From Microbacterium testaceum StLB037 (GTDB taxonomy: Bacteria; Actinomycetota; Actinomycetes; Actinomycetales; Microbacteriaceae), in contig NZ_VTQH01000003.1 in NCBI RefSeq assembly GCF_008763945.1, positions 434,001 to 498,000 on the forward strand: 64,000 nt of DNA, in the 5' to 3' direction. Made by a program: the position numbers and the translations under genes. The notes below the pieces were generated by a model. That model had not been told where the DNA came from, made no database searches, and saw only the letters and a program-made list of their open reading frames with translations. Below are positions 8,056 to 16,170 of the stretch, in pieces. Every line of letters begins with the position of its first letter. Within the stretch, counting starts at the first letter, position 1.

Positions 8056-9249
8056 ATGGCATTCGGGATGACTCGCGACGTGTTGCGCCCCACGGACTCC
8101 TCGCGCGCGGACCGGGTGACGTATGTCGAGCTGTTCTTCGATCTGATGTTCGTGCTCGCGCTGACGCAGGTGTCCGCCTACCTTTACGAGAACCAGACGC
8201 CGCTCGGCGCGCTCGAGGGCGTCATCATGGTGTGCGCTCTGTGGTGGGCGTGGGTGTCGACCACATGGGTCACCAATTGGCTCGATCCCGTGACGCTGCC
8301 TGTGCGCGGAGCGGTTGTCGCTCTGGGTTTCATCGCGCTCGTGATGAGCGTTTCGATCGCGGAAGCATTCGGTGATCGAGCGTGGGCCTTCGCTGTGGCG
8401 TACGTCGTCCTGCAGATCGGGCGCACGGGATTCATCGTGTGGGCGACCGTTCGTCACGACCGGCGGGTGGCGCACGACTTCGCTCTGATCCTCGGATGGA
8501 CTGCCGTCGGCGGCGCCCTCTGGATCGTCGGTGCCGTATTACCGCCCGCCGGGCAGCTGCCGTTGTGGACCGCGGCTCTCGCGCTCGAACTGCTCGGCAC
8601 GATTCTCGGGTACCCGATACCGGGTCGAGGAAAAGTGCTGCTTCACTCGTGGGACCTGTCCGGTCCCCACATCGCCGAACGGACGGCGCTCTTCGTCCTC
8701 ATCGCCATCGGCGAGGGACTGCTCGTCACCGGCCTCGCCTTCGTCGAGAAGGAGTCGTCCGCGTCGTCGGTGGCATCGCTGGTGACGGCGTTCGTCGCTG
8801 CAGCGGCCGCGTGGTGGATCTATTTCGATCACGGCGAGCGCGTCGGCGCGGAGGCGATCGAGGCGTCGGACGAACCAGGCAGACTCGCGCGCACGGCGTA
8901 CACCTGGGTGCACCTTCCGATCATCGGCGGGATCGTGTTGATGAGCGTGGGCGATAAGGAAATGCTTTCGCAACCTGATCAGCGAAGTGCCGCCGCGATG
9001 ATCGTCATCGTCGGCGGGCCCCTCCTGTTCCTCGCCGGCACCGTGCTGTTCCGGCGCACCCTCGAAGGACGGTGGCCGCGAGCTCAGCTGCTCGGCCTCA
9101 TCGGTCTGGCCACGCTCGCGGGGCTGGCCCTCTTCCTCCCTGTCCTCGACGCGCTCGGATTGTCGATTGCGGCCGCGATCCTTCTCGCCGGTGTCGCGGC
9201 CGCCGAGACCATGGAGCGGGTGCGTCGTGGGCGCAGGGCGGGGGGATGA
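8056..9249 (+). CDS. ltrA: LtrA-family multi-pass membrane protein
   Basis: The 397-residue product has the low-temperature-requirement A family opening (YVELFFDLMFVLALTQVS, split over residues 21-38) and about 11-12 hydrophobic helices. LtrA was named from cold growth of Listeria; its biochemical activity is not established. ATG at 8056 is used because AGGATGGGG precedes it; an earlier TTG start would add ten unlikely residues. Base composition is slightly lower in GC than neighbouring genes. The stop overlaps a possible small ORF (ATGA). Confidence 0.88.
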   Translation: MAFGMTRDVLRPTDSSRADRVTYVELFFDLMFVLALTQVSAYLYENQTPLGALEGVIMVCALWWAWVSTTWVTNWLDPVTLPVRGAVVALGFIALVMSVSIAEAFGDRAWAFAVAYVVLQIGRTGFIVWATVRHDRRVAHDFALILGWTAVGGALWIVGAVLPPAGQLPLWTAALALELLGTILGYPIPGRGKVLLHSWDLSGPHIAERTALFVLIAIGEGLLVTGLAFVEKESSASSVASLVTAFVAAAAAWWIYFDHGERVGAEAIEASDEPGRLARTAYTWVHLPIIGGIVLMSVGDKEMLSQPDQRSAAAMIVIVGGPLLFLAGTVLFRRTLEGRWPRAQLLGLIGLATLAGLALFLPVLDALGLSIAAAILLAGVAAAETMERVRRGRRAGG

Positions 9250-9407
9250 ACGCACCTCTGTCAGTGCCGCCGGTGTGGACTGCTGTGATTGCGCCCTTCG
9301 ACGCGAGGAGCGAGACTGAGGATGAGATCGACGGCCCGGATGGTGCGCGAGGCCGAATGCGGATGGCTCTGGACGACGGCGGAATCACTCACGGTGTTCT
9401 CCGGTGA
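9246..9407 (+). CDS. Doubtful small ORF overlapping the ltrA stop
   Basis: A 53-codon frame starts at an ATG overlapping the ltrA stop by four bases. The product begins MNAPLSVPPVWTAVIAPFDA and matches nothing I know. It overlaps the next ORF in a different frame for 86 bp, so both cannot be fully functional unless there is a frameshift or one of them is not a gene. Its first 35 codons look more coding than its last 18. Confidence 0.25.
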   Translation: MNAPLSVPPVWTAVIAPFDARSETEDEIDGPDGARGRMRMALDDGGITHGVLR

Positions 9408-9621
9408 CCGTGTGACCCGCGATGTTCATCCCGGCGACGTCGCGAACGTCTCGGAGTCCGTCGTACGGAGCCGTCACCTGTTCGAACCGCAGCTGAAGGT
9501 CACGTTCCGCGACGGTTCGATTCTCATGGCGAATCCCGTCCGTGAAGGATTTGCGGAGATCTTTCCCTTCGGCGGCCGGAAGCTGAGTCTGTTCCTGCGG
9601 CGGATAGAGGAATTCCAGTAG
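9322..9621 (+). CDS. Hypothetical protein, possibly 5'-disrupted
   Basis: The frame encodes about 99 residues with alternating hydrophobic beta-strand pattern (for example LKVTFRDGSILMANPVREGF) resembling a small beta-barrel or PH-like domain. I do not recognise a family. ATG at 9322 or 9340 are possible; neither has a well-spaced ribosome site, and the start may lie in another frame, so the 5' end may be broken. It sits downstream of ltrA at the edge of a low-GC gene-poor zone. Confidence 0.5.
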   Translation: MRSTARMVREAECGWLWTTAESLTVFSGDRVTRDVHPGDVANVSESVVRSRHLFEPQLKVTFRDGSILMANPVREGFAEIFPFGGRKLSLFLRRIEEFQ

Positions 9622-10251
9622 GGCACTGATCATCGAGGACGGGGTGAGCAGCCCCCGTGATACTCCGCGGCCTTATTCGCGGGCTACACGCGCCGTGGCT
9701 CTTTCGATGCCGCGAGCGAGATTCCGCCGTATGCGGCCGTGCTCCGTCTGTAGAAGGCACATTGCAGACTGTTAGCTGGCCCGAGAACGTGGGTTGCGCG
9801 GCGGTTGAAGGTCGGGATGCAAGTGACGCCGTTAAGACGAACCGTCTTGACCTTCTTGGTCTCTGGTCCGTGGGCGGCCTCGATTCTGGAGCATCATTCG
9901 ACATTCAATTCGATTCTTCCGCGTGTGAAAGAGGAAGCTTCCCTGTTGACCTCGTCCGCCAATCAAGTGGGTAATTTTTGTGCGTCTATTTGCCTGTGGA
10001 TAAAGACCCCGATTCGACGACCGAAGCAGATGTATCAACTTTTGTGAAGAGTGTCGACGGCGCTGCCTCGGATCCGAAAGTATGTCTGAGGTGATAAGTG
10101 TTGTGGCCGGGTGAATCGCTCGCACTTGAGGCCCTCTTCTCCGGGATCTGGATTGAGGACGAGTCGCACGAGGTGAGTGCGCGCGGTGAATTCCATAAGC
10201 CGGTTGCTCTGATCCAGGCAGCTGCCGTCGAGTGGGCGGCAGCCAAAGCAA
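9622..10251. other. Gene-poor, lower-GC region next to tRNA-Lys
   Basis: About 630 bp hold no supported gene. GC is visibly lower than elsewhere, with runs such as GTGGGTAATTTTTGTG near 9968-9983, and frames in both directions are short with poor codon structure. The region lies just beyond the 3' end of tRNA-Lys, a usual place for decayed integrated elements, but no integrase remnant or repeat of the tRNA 3' end was found. Confidence 0.5.
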
Positions 10252-10279
10252 AGAGCGTCAGCGATACGGCTGACGCTCT
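10252..10279 (-). terminator. Terminator for tRNA-Lys
   Basis: A perfect 11-bp stem (AGAGCGTCAGC and complement) with a 6-nt loop. On the minus strand it is followed by TTGCTTTGG, and it lies 60 nt downstream of the tRNA 3' end. Confidence 0.65.
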
Positions 10280-10338
10280 GGACTCAACCCCGAGCAATCA
10301 CGATCTCGGGGGAATTCGTTCGAGTAAGACAAGCGCGG

Positions 10339-10411
10339 TGGGCCCCGTGGGGCTCGAACCCACGACCCGCGGATTAAAAGTCCGATGCTCTACCGACTGA
10401 GCTAGAGGCCC
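10339..10411 (-). tRNA. tRNA-Lys (anticodon TTT)
   Basis: The 73-nt minus-strand sequence folds as a tRNA: acceptor GGGCCTC paired with GGGGCCC (one G-T), D-arm with AGTCGGTAGA, anticodon loop CTTTTAA giving anticodon TTT, and T-arm GTGGG-TTCGAGC-CCCAC. The discriminator base is A and the CCA end is not encoded. It is a single gene without a tRNA neighbour. Confidence 0.97.
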
Positions 10412-10450
10412 TCGTCGTCCAGCCTACCGGCCCCGCGGGGTCGCTCGTGC

Positions 10451-11467
10451 TCACCGGCGTCGCCGCGACACGATCCAGAACAGGTACGCGCCCCCGACGA
10501 CGGCGGTGAGCAGGCCGACCGGAATCTGCAACGGTGCCAGGGCGCGCTGGGCGATCACGTCGGCGACGAGGAGCACGGCTGCGCCCGTGACCGCGGAGCC
10601 GACCAGGGGGATCCCGCTGGTGCGCATGGTGCGTCGGGCGAGTTGCGGTGCGGCGAGGGCGATGAAACCGATGGGACCGGCGACCGCGGTCGCGGTTCCG
10701 GTGAGCAGCGCGGCGACGACGATCAGGGCGAGTCGTACTCGCCCGGTGCGCACCCCGAGGGCGACAGCGGTGTCGTCGCCGAGCTCGAGAGCGCGGAAGT
10801 CGCGGTAACTGACGATCAATACGAGTGACAGGATGCCGATCGACGCGAGCAACAGCGCCACATCGTCGAGAGAGGTCGCCGCCAGGCTCCCGTGAAGCCA
10901 CTGCGTCGCGTTTCGCGCGATCTCGAGCGGGGCCCGGGTCAAGAGGTAGTCGTTGACCGCCGACAGCAGGGTCGAGAGCGCGATCCCGGCGAGGATGGTC
11001 CGCTCTCGCGAGACGCCCAGGCTGCGGGCGATGGCCATGACGACCACGACGGTCAGGAGGCCGCCGATCCAAGCCCCGGCGGCGGGAGAGGCGGCCGGGG
11101 CGAGAAGAGTGAGCCCGACGAGCGCCCCGGTGGCCGACCCGGCGCTGAATCCGACGATGTCGGGGCTCGCGAGCGGATTGCGGGCGAGCGTCTGGAACAC
11201 GGCCCCGGCCAGGCCGAGGGCGGCGCCGATGGCCAGAGCGGCCAGAACGCGCGGGACGCGCAGACCCACGACCACGACGGTCGTCCGGCCGTCGCCTTCT
11301 CCGGTCAGCGCGTACGCCACCTGCCCGAGGGACGCCTGGAAAGAACCCGTCGTGAGCCCGACCACCGCAGCGAGCGTTGCCACGACGAGCGTGCCGACCA
11401 GGACCAGCGCGTATCGGCGGCGTCGCCGCGAGCGCGCGGGAGAGCGAAGGCCGGTTCCGGCGCTCAC
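10451..11467 (-). CDS. FecCD-type iron-siderophore ABC permease (second subunit)
   Basis: The 338-residue product is a FecCD/BtuC-fold permease with about nine to ten membrane helices and the family motif ARNPLASPDIVGFSAGS near residue 90. It pairs with the upstream permease gene to form the heterodimeric membrane channel of a siderophore importer. The GTG at 11467 is chosen because it overlaps the upstream stop (GTGA), giving translational coupling; an ATG 30 bp earlier is possible. No ATPase gene follows: a tRNA lies next. The ATPase must be encoded elsewhere. Confidence 0.92.
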   Translation of the reverse strand: MSAGTGLRSPARSRRRRRYALVLVGTLVVATLAAVVGLTTGSFQASLGQVAYALTGEGDGRTTVVVVGLRVPRVLAALAIGAALGLAGAVFQTLARNPLASPDIVGFSAGSATGALVGLTLLAPAASPAAGAWIGGLLTVVVVMAIARSLGVSRERTILAGIALSTLLSAVNDYLLTRAPLEIARNATQWLHGSLAATSLDDVALLLASIGILSLVLIVSYRDFRALELGDDTAVALGVRTGRVRLALIVVAALLTGTATAVAGPIGFIALAAPQLARRTMRTSGIPLVGSAVTGAAVLLVADVIAQRALAPLQIPVGLLTAVVGGAYLFWIVSRRRR

Positions 11468-12516
11468 GGCATCCGCTTCTTCCGGAGGATGAGCCACAGT
11501 AGCAACGGGGCCCCCAGGAAAGCGGCGACGATCCCCGCCTCCACCTCGCCGGGAGGGGCGATGACCCGACCGAGGACGTCGCTCGCGAGCGTCAGAGCCG
11601 CCCCGGTCACGGCGGCCAGGGGAAGCGACGTCCGAACGGACCCGCCCACCGCGCCTCGAACGGCGTGAGCCACGAGCAGACCGATAAAGGCCAGGGGTCC
11701 CGCTGCGGAGGTCGCGGCGGCGCAGAGCAGAGTGATCGCCACGCCGGAGCCGATCATGACCAGCGGGGGAGAGACCCCGAGCGCCCGCGCCAGGTCGGCA
11801 CCGAGCTGCAGCTGATCGAGGCCCCGCGACACGACGACGGCGAGCAGGAGGCCTACGACGGCGAACGGCAGGAGCTGAAGCGCGACGTCCGGGTCGCGGC
11901 GCTCGAACGAACCGACCGCCCAGAACCGGAACGATTCGAAGGTGTCGTCATCGGCCAGCGTGATGATGCGGACGACGGCGCTGAGACACGCACTGAGCGC
12001 CACCCCGGCCAGCACGAGACCGATGGTGTCGTCGCGCCGCTCGCCGCGGGCGGCGGTGTGCACCAGCAGAGACGCCGCCGCCGCGCCCACGAAGGCGAAC
12101 CAGACGTATCCGCTCGCCGTCGCAACTCCGAAGAACCCGATCGCGACGACGACGCCGAGGGCCGCGCCCGCGTTCACCCCGAGCAGGCCCGGGTCGGCGA
12201 GTGGGTTCCGCGTCGCGGCGCGCATGACGACGCCGGCCACGCCGAGACAGGCGCCGGCGAAGATCGCGGTGAGGGTGCGCGGTAGGCGGAGCTGGTGGAC
12301 GATGACGCTGGCGGCATCCTGTCGATCGGAGAAGAGGGCCGACACGACGTCCGCGGGGCTGAGGGCTCGAGACCCCACGGCGAGACTCGCGAGGACGAGA
12401 CCGACGAGGATGCCGCTCACGACCAGGAAGAACACGACCGCGCGTCGTCGCGACGACCGTCGTCTCGACCCCCGTGCCGCCACGCCCGGGACGGTGGGAG
12501 CGTGGACGACGATCAC
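11464..12516 (-). CDS. FecCD-type iron-siderophore ABC permease (first subunit)
   Basis: The 350-residue FecCD-fold permease has a basic N-terminus (GSRRRSSRRR) then about nine to ten helices, with TRNPLADPGLLGVNAG at the conserved cytoplasmic motif that contacts the ATPase. It is the first gene of a two-permease operon and is divergent from a siderophore-binding lipoprotein gene. The start is GTG at 12516, only 23 bp from the divergent GTG start, and the gap is filled by an iron-regulatory box, so transcription should be repressed by DtxR/IdeR when iron is plentiful and the mRNA is probably leaderless. Confidence 0.92.
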   Translation of the reverse strand: MIVVHAPTVPGVAARGSRRRSSRRRAVVFFLVVSGILVGLVLASLAVGSRALSPADVVSALFSDRQDAASVIVHQLRLPRTLTAIFAGACLGVAGVVMRAATRNPLADPGLLGVNAGAALGVVVAIGFFGVATASGYVWFAFVGAAAASLLVHTAARGERRDDTIGLVLAGVALSACLSAVVRIITLADDDTFESFRFWAVGSFERRDPDVALQLLPFAVVGLLLAVVVSRGLDQLQLGADLARALGVSPPLVMIGSGVAITLLCAAATSAAGPLAFIGLLVAHAVRGAVGGSVRTSLPLAAVTGAALTLASDVLGRVIAPPGEVEAGIVAAFLGAPLLLWLILRKKRMP

Positions 12517-12535
12517 ACAGGTAAGGATAACCTAA
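12517..12535. promoter_or_regulatory. DtxR/IdeR iron box with two overlapping divergent -10 elements
   Basis: Read on the minus strand the 19-mer is TTAGGTTATCCTTACCTGT, close to the DtxR/IdeR consensus TTAGGTTAGGCTAACCTAA. Within it, TAACCT (12528-12533, plus) sits 7 bases before the GTG at 12540, and TATCCT (12529-12524, minus) 8 bases before the GTG at 12516. One bound dimer pair would shut both genes. Confidence 0.85.
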
Positions 12536-12539
12536 CCGG

Positions 12540-13589
12540 GTGATCGACTTTCGTTTCCCGTCCTCCCGTGCCCGATTCCGTCCTCGACGTCTCGTCGGTG
12601 TCGGCCTCGCCGCAGCCGTGCTCGTCCTCGCCGGGTGCGCCGGACCCGCTGCGGGGCCTTCGACGGTGGATGCCGAGGCCGGCTCGACCGGGCAGTGGAC
12701 CGTCTCGCGCGACCTTGAGCCCGGTATGGGCTCCGAGCAAGCGGACGGCGTCTTTCCCCGAGAGGTGACGCACTTCGCCGGTACGACGGAGATCCCGTCC
12801 GAGCCGAAGCGCATCGCGGTCGTCTCCACGGGGCAAGTCGACGCGCTCCTCGCTCTGGGACAAGTGCCGGCGGCGGCGACCCGCGCTGAGAACAGCGGGC
12901 TGGTACCCCGATATCTGCTCGACGCGTTCCCCGATCGCGTTCCGGCGCTGGACGCCATGTCGGACATCGGCCAGCGGACTGAGCCCGACCTCGAGGCGAT
13001 CGCGCAGGCCGCGCCCGATCTGATCCTGATCAACTCGACCCGGGGTGCCCAGCTCTACGACGCCCTCTCGGCCATCGCGCCCACCGTGGTGACGAAGGGC
13101 AACGGGGTGAACTGGAAGAGCGATTTCCTCCTCATCGCCGACGCCCTGGGTGACGAGGGCGGTGCCCGCGGCATCCTTGACGATCTTCAGGCGCAGAGCG
13201 CCGCTTTCTCGCAGACCCACCCGGCGGGGGAGCCGACGGTGTCGTTCCTGCAGTCGACGGGCGACCGCACGCGCATCATGGGAGTGCCGTCCTTCGCGGG
13301 AGGTATCGCGGAGGATCTCGGTCTCGGACGCCCCGAGTCGCAGCGGTTCGACGAGACATCGCAGGAGATCAGCGCCGAGCAGATCGATCTGGCCGACGCC
13401 GATCACGTGTTCTACGGCGGGACGGGGCAGGGCGTCTCGTTCATCGAGCAGGCGCCACTGTGGCAGACCCTCTCCGCCGTCACCGGACAGAGAACGACGA
13501 CCGTCGACTTCGACCCGTGGTTCATGAATGCCGGCCCCGTCGCCGCTCGGCTCGTGCAGGACGAGATCATCCGCACCGTCGGTTCCTGA
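12540..13589 (+). CDS. Iron-siderophore substrate-binding lipoprotein
   Basis: The 349-residue product has a basic N-terminus, a hydrophobic segment and a lipobox LAGC with the acylated Cys at residue 33, then a FepB/FhuD-type periplasmic binding fold (about residues 90-340; EPKRIAVVSTGQVDALLALG opens the first lobe). It would capture ferric siderophore at the outer face of the membrane for the divergent FecCD permeases. The GTG at 12540 is the only start that keeps the signal peptide. It follows the iron box directly, so the message is probably leaderless and iron-repressed. Confidence 0.92.
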   Translation: MIDFRFPSSRARFRPRRLVGVGLAAAVLVLAGCAGPAAGPSTVDAEAGSTGQWTVSRDLEPGMGSEQADGVFPREVTHFAGTTEIPSEPKRIAVVSTGQVDALLALGQVPAAATRAENSGLVPRYLLDAFPDRVPALDAMSDIGQRTEPDLEAIAQAAPDLILINSTRGAQLYDALSAIAPTVVTKGNGVNWKSDFLLIADALGDEGGARGILDDLQAQSAAFSQTHPAGEPTVSFLQSTGDRTRIMGVPSFAGGIAEDLGLGRPESQRFDETSQEISAEQIDLADADHVFYGGTGQGVSFIEQAPLWQTLSAVTGQRTTTVDFDPWFMNAGPVAARLVQDEIIRTVGS

Positions 13590-13598
13590 CGAACGAAA

Positions 13599-13637
13599 GC
13601 GAGCGCCGAACCCCCTCGCCTGGGGTCCGGCGCTCGC
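13599..13637. terminator. Terminator after the binding lipoprotein
   Basis: A stem of 10 bp (GCGAGCGCCG, 13599-13608, with 13628-13637), one mismatch and five further pairs lies 10 bp after the stop codon at 13589. Confidence 0.8.
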
Positions 13638-13643
13638 CGTCAG

Positions 13644-13666
13644 GATCGGTCGATCATCGACCGATC
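13644..13666. repeat. Perfect inverted repeat GATCGGTCGAT
   Basis: Two 11-bp arms separated by a single C, between convergent genes. The arms are too close for a full hairpin but could act as a palindromic protein site or the distal part of the terminator for the fasciclin gene. Confidence 0.55.
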
Positions 13667-13694
13667 GGATGCGCGGATGAGGCGCAACCGAGAA

Positions 13695-14363
13695 TTACAT
13701 GGTGGGGGGCATCAGCACCGTGTCGATGAGGTACACGGTGGCGTTGGCGGTCTGAACGCCACCGCAGATGACGTTCGCGTCGTTGACCTTGAGCGAGTCG
13801 CCCGAGCCCGAGACGGTGAGGTCCTGGCCCTCGACCGTGGCGTGAGTGCCGTCGATCTCGCTGGGCGAGAGCTGGCCCGAGACCACGTGGTACGTGAGAA
13901 TCTTGGTCAGCGTGGCCGAGTCGGTCTTGAGGCCGTCGATGGTGGCGGCGGGGATCTTGGCGAACGCGTCGTCGGTGGGAGCGAAGACGGTGAACTCGGC
14001 GCCGTTCAGGGTGTTGACGAGGTTGACGTCGGGGTTCAGCTGCCCGCTGACGGCAGCGGTGAGCGTCTTGAGCAGCGGGTTGTTCGAGGCGGCGGTGGCG
14101 ACCGGGTCAGCGGCCATGCCCTCGACCGAACCGGCGCCCGAGGGGACGGCGGCAGCGTAGTCGGCGCAGCCGGGGCCGACGAGGTTGGCGGCCGGGTCCA
14201 TGGTGCTGGACGACATCGACGGCGAAGCCGACATCGAGGGGGTCGAGTTGTCCTCGGCGGTGGTGCCGCCCGAGGTGGTGCCACCCGAGCAGGCGGTGAG
14301 AGCGAAGGCCGAGCCCAGAACGAGGGCGAGACCAGCGACAACGGGCTTCTTGTTGGTGAGCAT
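13695..14363 (-). CDS. Fasciclin-domain surface lipoprotein (MPT70/MPT83-like)
   Basis: The 222-residue product has a lipoprotein signal (LTACSGG, acylated Cys25), a Ser/Thr/Met-rich linker, and one fasciclin (FAS1) domain (about residues 80-222) with the conserved blocks [11 protein letters not shown] and [12 protein letters not shown]1 proteins act in adhesion at the cell surface. GGAGGA lies 6 bases before the ATG at 14363. The gene is divergent from sigK-rskA; in mycobacteria the FAS1 antigens MPT70/MPT83 belong to the SigK-RskA regulon, so control by the neighbouring sigma factor is likely. Long 5' leader sequence (about 300 bp gap) with a GGGGTC-TTCGG-GACCCC hairpin at 14453-14469. Confidence 0.93.
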   Translation of the reverse strand: MLTNKKPVVAGLALVLGSAFALTACSGGTTSGGTTAEDNSTPSMSASPSMSSSTMDPAANLVGPGCADYAAAVPSGAGSVEGMAADPVATAASNNPLLKTLTAAVSGQLNPDVNLVNTLNGAEFTVFAPTDDAFAKIPAATIDGLKTDSATLTKILTYHVVSGQLSPSEIDGTHATVEGQDLTVSGSGDSLKVNDANVICGGVQTANATVYLIDTVLMPPTM

Positions 14364-14551
14364 GACATTCCTCCGAAATCGTCCGGATCGCGTCTGCGAC
14401 CCGTCAGGGACACCCCGGTGCGGGGGGCGGTTCGCCGTGGAGCGGCTTACACGGGGTCTTCGGGACCCCCTCGGGATCGGATTGCGAAATGTTCCCGATT
14501 CGAGAGTGGCGTGGCATCCGGTGGCTGGAAAAGTCCAGATGAGACGGGGGT

Positions 14552-14571
14552 AAATATTCTTCAGAATATTT
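14552..14571. promoter_or_regulatory. AT-rich palindrome between fasciclin gene and sigK
   Basis: AAATATTCT (14552-14560) and AGAATATTT (14563-14571) form a perfect 9-bp inverted repeat with a 2-bp centre in a strongly GC-rich neighbourhood, within the 318-bp divergent region. It looks like an operator for an unknown regulator rather than a terminator. The rest of the region shows only the leader hairpin noted under the fasciclin gene. Confidence 0.5.
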
Positions 14572-14681
14572 TTCATGCGCGCGAGATGACGCGGCGACAG
14601 TCCATATCGGCCAGATAACGGTTTGCTCTCCCCGATTCGCCACGCGCATGCACCCACGCGGGCGCGCGCAAGAGGTAGGCA

Positions 14682-15284
14682 ATGATGGATGCCATGGTGA
14701 TCGACGGTTTCGACCTGCCCGACGACGGGGGCGAGAACGCCGATCACGTTGGCGCCCTGCTCCAGCGGGTCGCCGGCGGGGATCGGGTCGCGTTCGCCGA
14801 GCTGTACGACTCGCTCTCCGCGCGCGCCTTCGGTCTCATCCTCCGCGTGCTCGTGGACCGCTCGCAGAGCGAGGAGGTGCTCCAGGAGGTCTTCCTCGAG
14901 ATCTGGCAATCCGCTGGGCGGTTCACTCCGAACAGAGGTCAGGGGAGATCGTGGGTTCTCACGATCGCGCACCGTCGAGCGGTGGACCGCGTGCGGTCAT
15001 CGCAGTCGAGTGCCGATCGTGACGTGCGCGCGGGATTCCGGGATATGGACGTCGCATACGACGCCGTGTCCGAGAAAGTAGAACTGAAAATGGAGGGGCG
15101 GCGCGTCGTCGATGCACTGGCGGCGCTTCCCGAAGCCCAGAAGGAAGCTCTCACGCTCGCTTACTTCGGCGGGTACAGCCAAAGTGAGATCGCGACCCTC
15201 GTCGGGGCGCCGCTCGGTACGGTCAAGACACGGATGCGCGACGGATTGTCGCGCTTGAGAATGGAGATGGGGGTGGACAAGTGA
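14682..15284 (+). CDS. sigK: ECF RNA polymerase sigma factor SigK
   Basis: The 200-residue product is an ECF sigma factor with region 2 (about residues 33-95; [19 protein letters not shown]) and region 4 (about 140-195; [19 protein letters not shown] helix-turn-helix). The SigK subgroup is recognised from length, from the following RskA-type anti-sigma gene with a GTGA start/stop overlap, and from the divergent fasciclin gene. AGAGGTAGG precedes ATG 14682; ATG 14685 is equally possible. Activity is expected to be released on proteolysis of the membrane anti-sigma factor, as in mycobacteria. Confidence 0.92.
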   Translation: MMDAMVIDGFDLPDDGGENADHVGALLQRVAGGDRVAFAELYDSLSARAFGLILRVLVDRSQSEEVLQEVFLEIWQSAGRFTPNRGQGRSWVLTIAHRRAVDRVRSSQSSADRDVRAGFRDMDVAYDAVSEKVELKMEGRRVVDALAALPEAQKEALTLAYFGGYSQSEIATLVGAPLGTVKTRMRDGLSRLRMEMGVDK

Positions 15285-16093
15285 ACGAGAGGGATTTCGC
15301 CGACCTCGCCGTCGGACATGCGTTGAATGCGCTATCCGAGGCTGATGAACGCGCGTACCAGGAGGCTTTGGCGGGCAATCCGCATTGGGACCATCACGTC
15401 AGCGGCGCCGCCGACGCCGTCGCCGCCATCAGCGCCTCCGTCGAGCCCGTCGCGCCCCCGCCCTCGGTCCGCGCCGCTCTGTTCGCGCGCATCTCCGAGA
15501 TGCCGCAGGAATCCGCGGAGACCCCGGCGTCGACATCCGCCTCCTCCGATGAAGAAGATTTCGCCGCGGCGGGCGCCGCCCCCGTCGAGCCCGAGCGCGA
15601 GGCCGTCTCGGTCGGTGCCTCCCCGGCATCCGGCTGGGGTCCGCGTCGCTGGTTCACGCTCGCCGCTTCTCTGGCGGCGGTTCTGGTGCTCGGCTTCGGG
15701 GCGGTGACGGTGAGCCAACTCGTCTCTCCGCCCGCGTCCGTGGTCGCTCTGCGCTCGATCGAGCAGGCTCCCGACGCGCAGTCGGCGTCGACGACGCTGC
15801 CCGACGGAACGGTGGCGACCGCGCACTGGTCGCCCTCGACCGGACAGAGCGTCCTCGTCACCGACGGGATGCCGGAGCTCGCCGCCGACAAGACCTACGA
15901 GCTCTGGTTCGTCCGGGGCGAGACCCCGATCGCGGCGGGCACGTTCGAGCCCGATGAGGCGGGAAAGGCGACGGCCGTCCTCCAGGGGGAGATGCACGCC
16001 GGAGACATCATCGCGGTGACCGTCGAACCCGCCGGCGGCTCTCCCGACGGAAAGCCCAGCACGGCCCCCGTCGTCGCGGTGGCGACGGCCTGA
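15281..16093 (+). CDS. rskA: Anti-sigma-K factor RskA
   Basis: The 270-residue product has an N-terminal anti-sigma domain (LAVGHALNALSEADERAYQEAL, split over residues 7-28), an acidic Ala/Ser/Glu linker, one membrane helix (about 127-150, WFTLAASLAAVLVLGFGAV) and an extracellular RskA domain with KTYELWFVRGE. It should hold SigK at the membrane and release it after regulated cleavage. Translation is coupled to sigK through the GTGA overlap. A terminator follows 16 bp after the stop. Confidence 0.92.
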   Translation: MNERDFADLAVGHALNALSEADERAYQEALAGNPHWDHHVSGAADAVAAISASVEPVAPPPSVRAALFARISEMPQESAETPASTSASSDEEDFAAAGAAPVEPEREAVSVGASPASGWGPRRWFTLAASLAAVLVLGFGAVTVSQLVSPPASVVALRSIEQAPDAQSASTTLPDGTVATAHWSPSTGQSVLVTDGMPELAADKTYELWFVRGETPIAAGTFEPDEAGKATAVLQGEMHAGDIIAVTVEPAGGSPDGKPSTAPVVAVATA

Positions 16094-16109
16094 CCGCGCG
16101 TTTCTCCCC

Positions 16110-16137
16110 GGCCGCTCGCACGAGTGTGCGGGCGGCC
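16110..16137 (+). terminator. Terminator of sigK-rskA operon
   Basis: GGCCGCTCGCAC pairs with GTGCGGGCGGCC around a GAGT loop (12 positions, one T-G). Confidence 0.75.
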
Positions 16138-16158
16138 CGGGGGAGTGGGACGACGCTC

Positions 16159-16164
16159 TAGCCT
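16159..16164 (+). promoter_or_regulatory. Probable -10 box of a leaderless mRNA
   Basis: TAGCCT occupies exactly -12 to -7 relative to the ATG at 16171; no ribosome site is present. Confidence 0.5.
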
Positions 16165-16170
16165 GGACGG

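Noticed and set aside
9657..9974. A 105-residue frame in the gene-poor zone
   Set aside because: No start signal, no family resemblance, and irregular codon use; a decayed sequence is as likely.
10098..10400. A 100-residue frame ending in GPVGLEPTTRGLK
   Set aside because: Its C-terminal part is the antisense translation of the tRNA-Lys gene, a common false gene; the rest crosses the tRNA terminator hairpin.
10339..10411. Attachment-site duplication of the tRNA-Lys 3' end
   Set aside because: No second copy of the T-arm sequence was found by eye in the lower-GC zone at 8000-10338.
14453..14469. GGGGTC-TTCGG-GACCCC hairpin read as a terminator
   Set aside because: It lies between divergent genes inside the fasciclin leader, so it cannot terminate either; it may instead affect mRNA stability.
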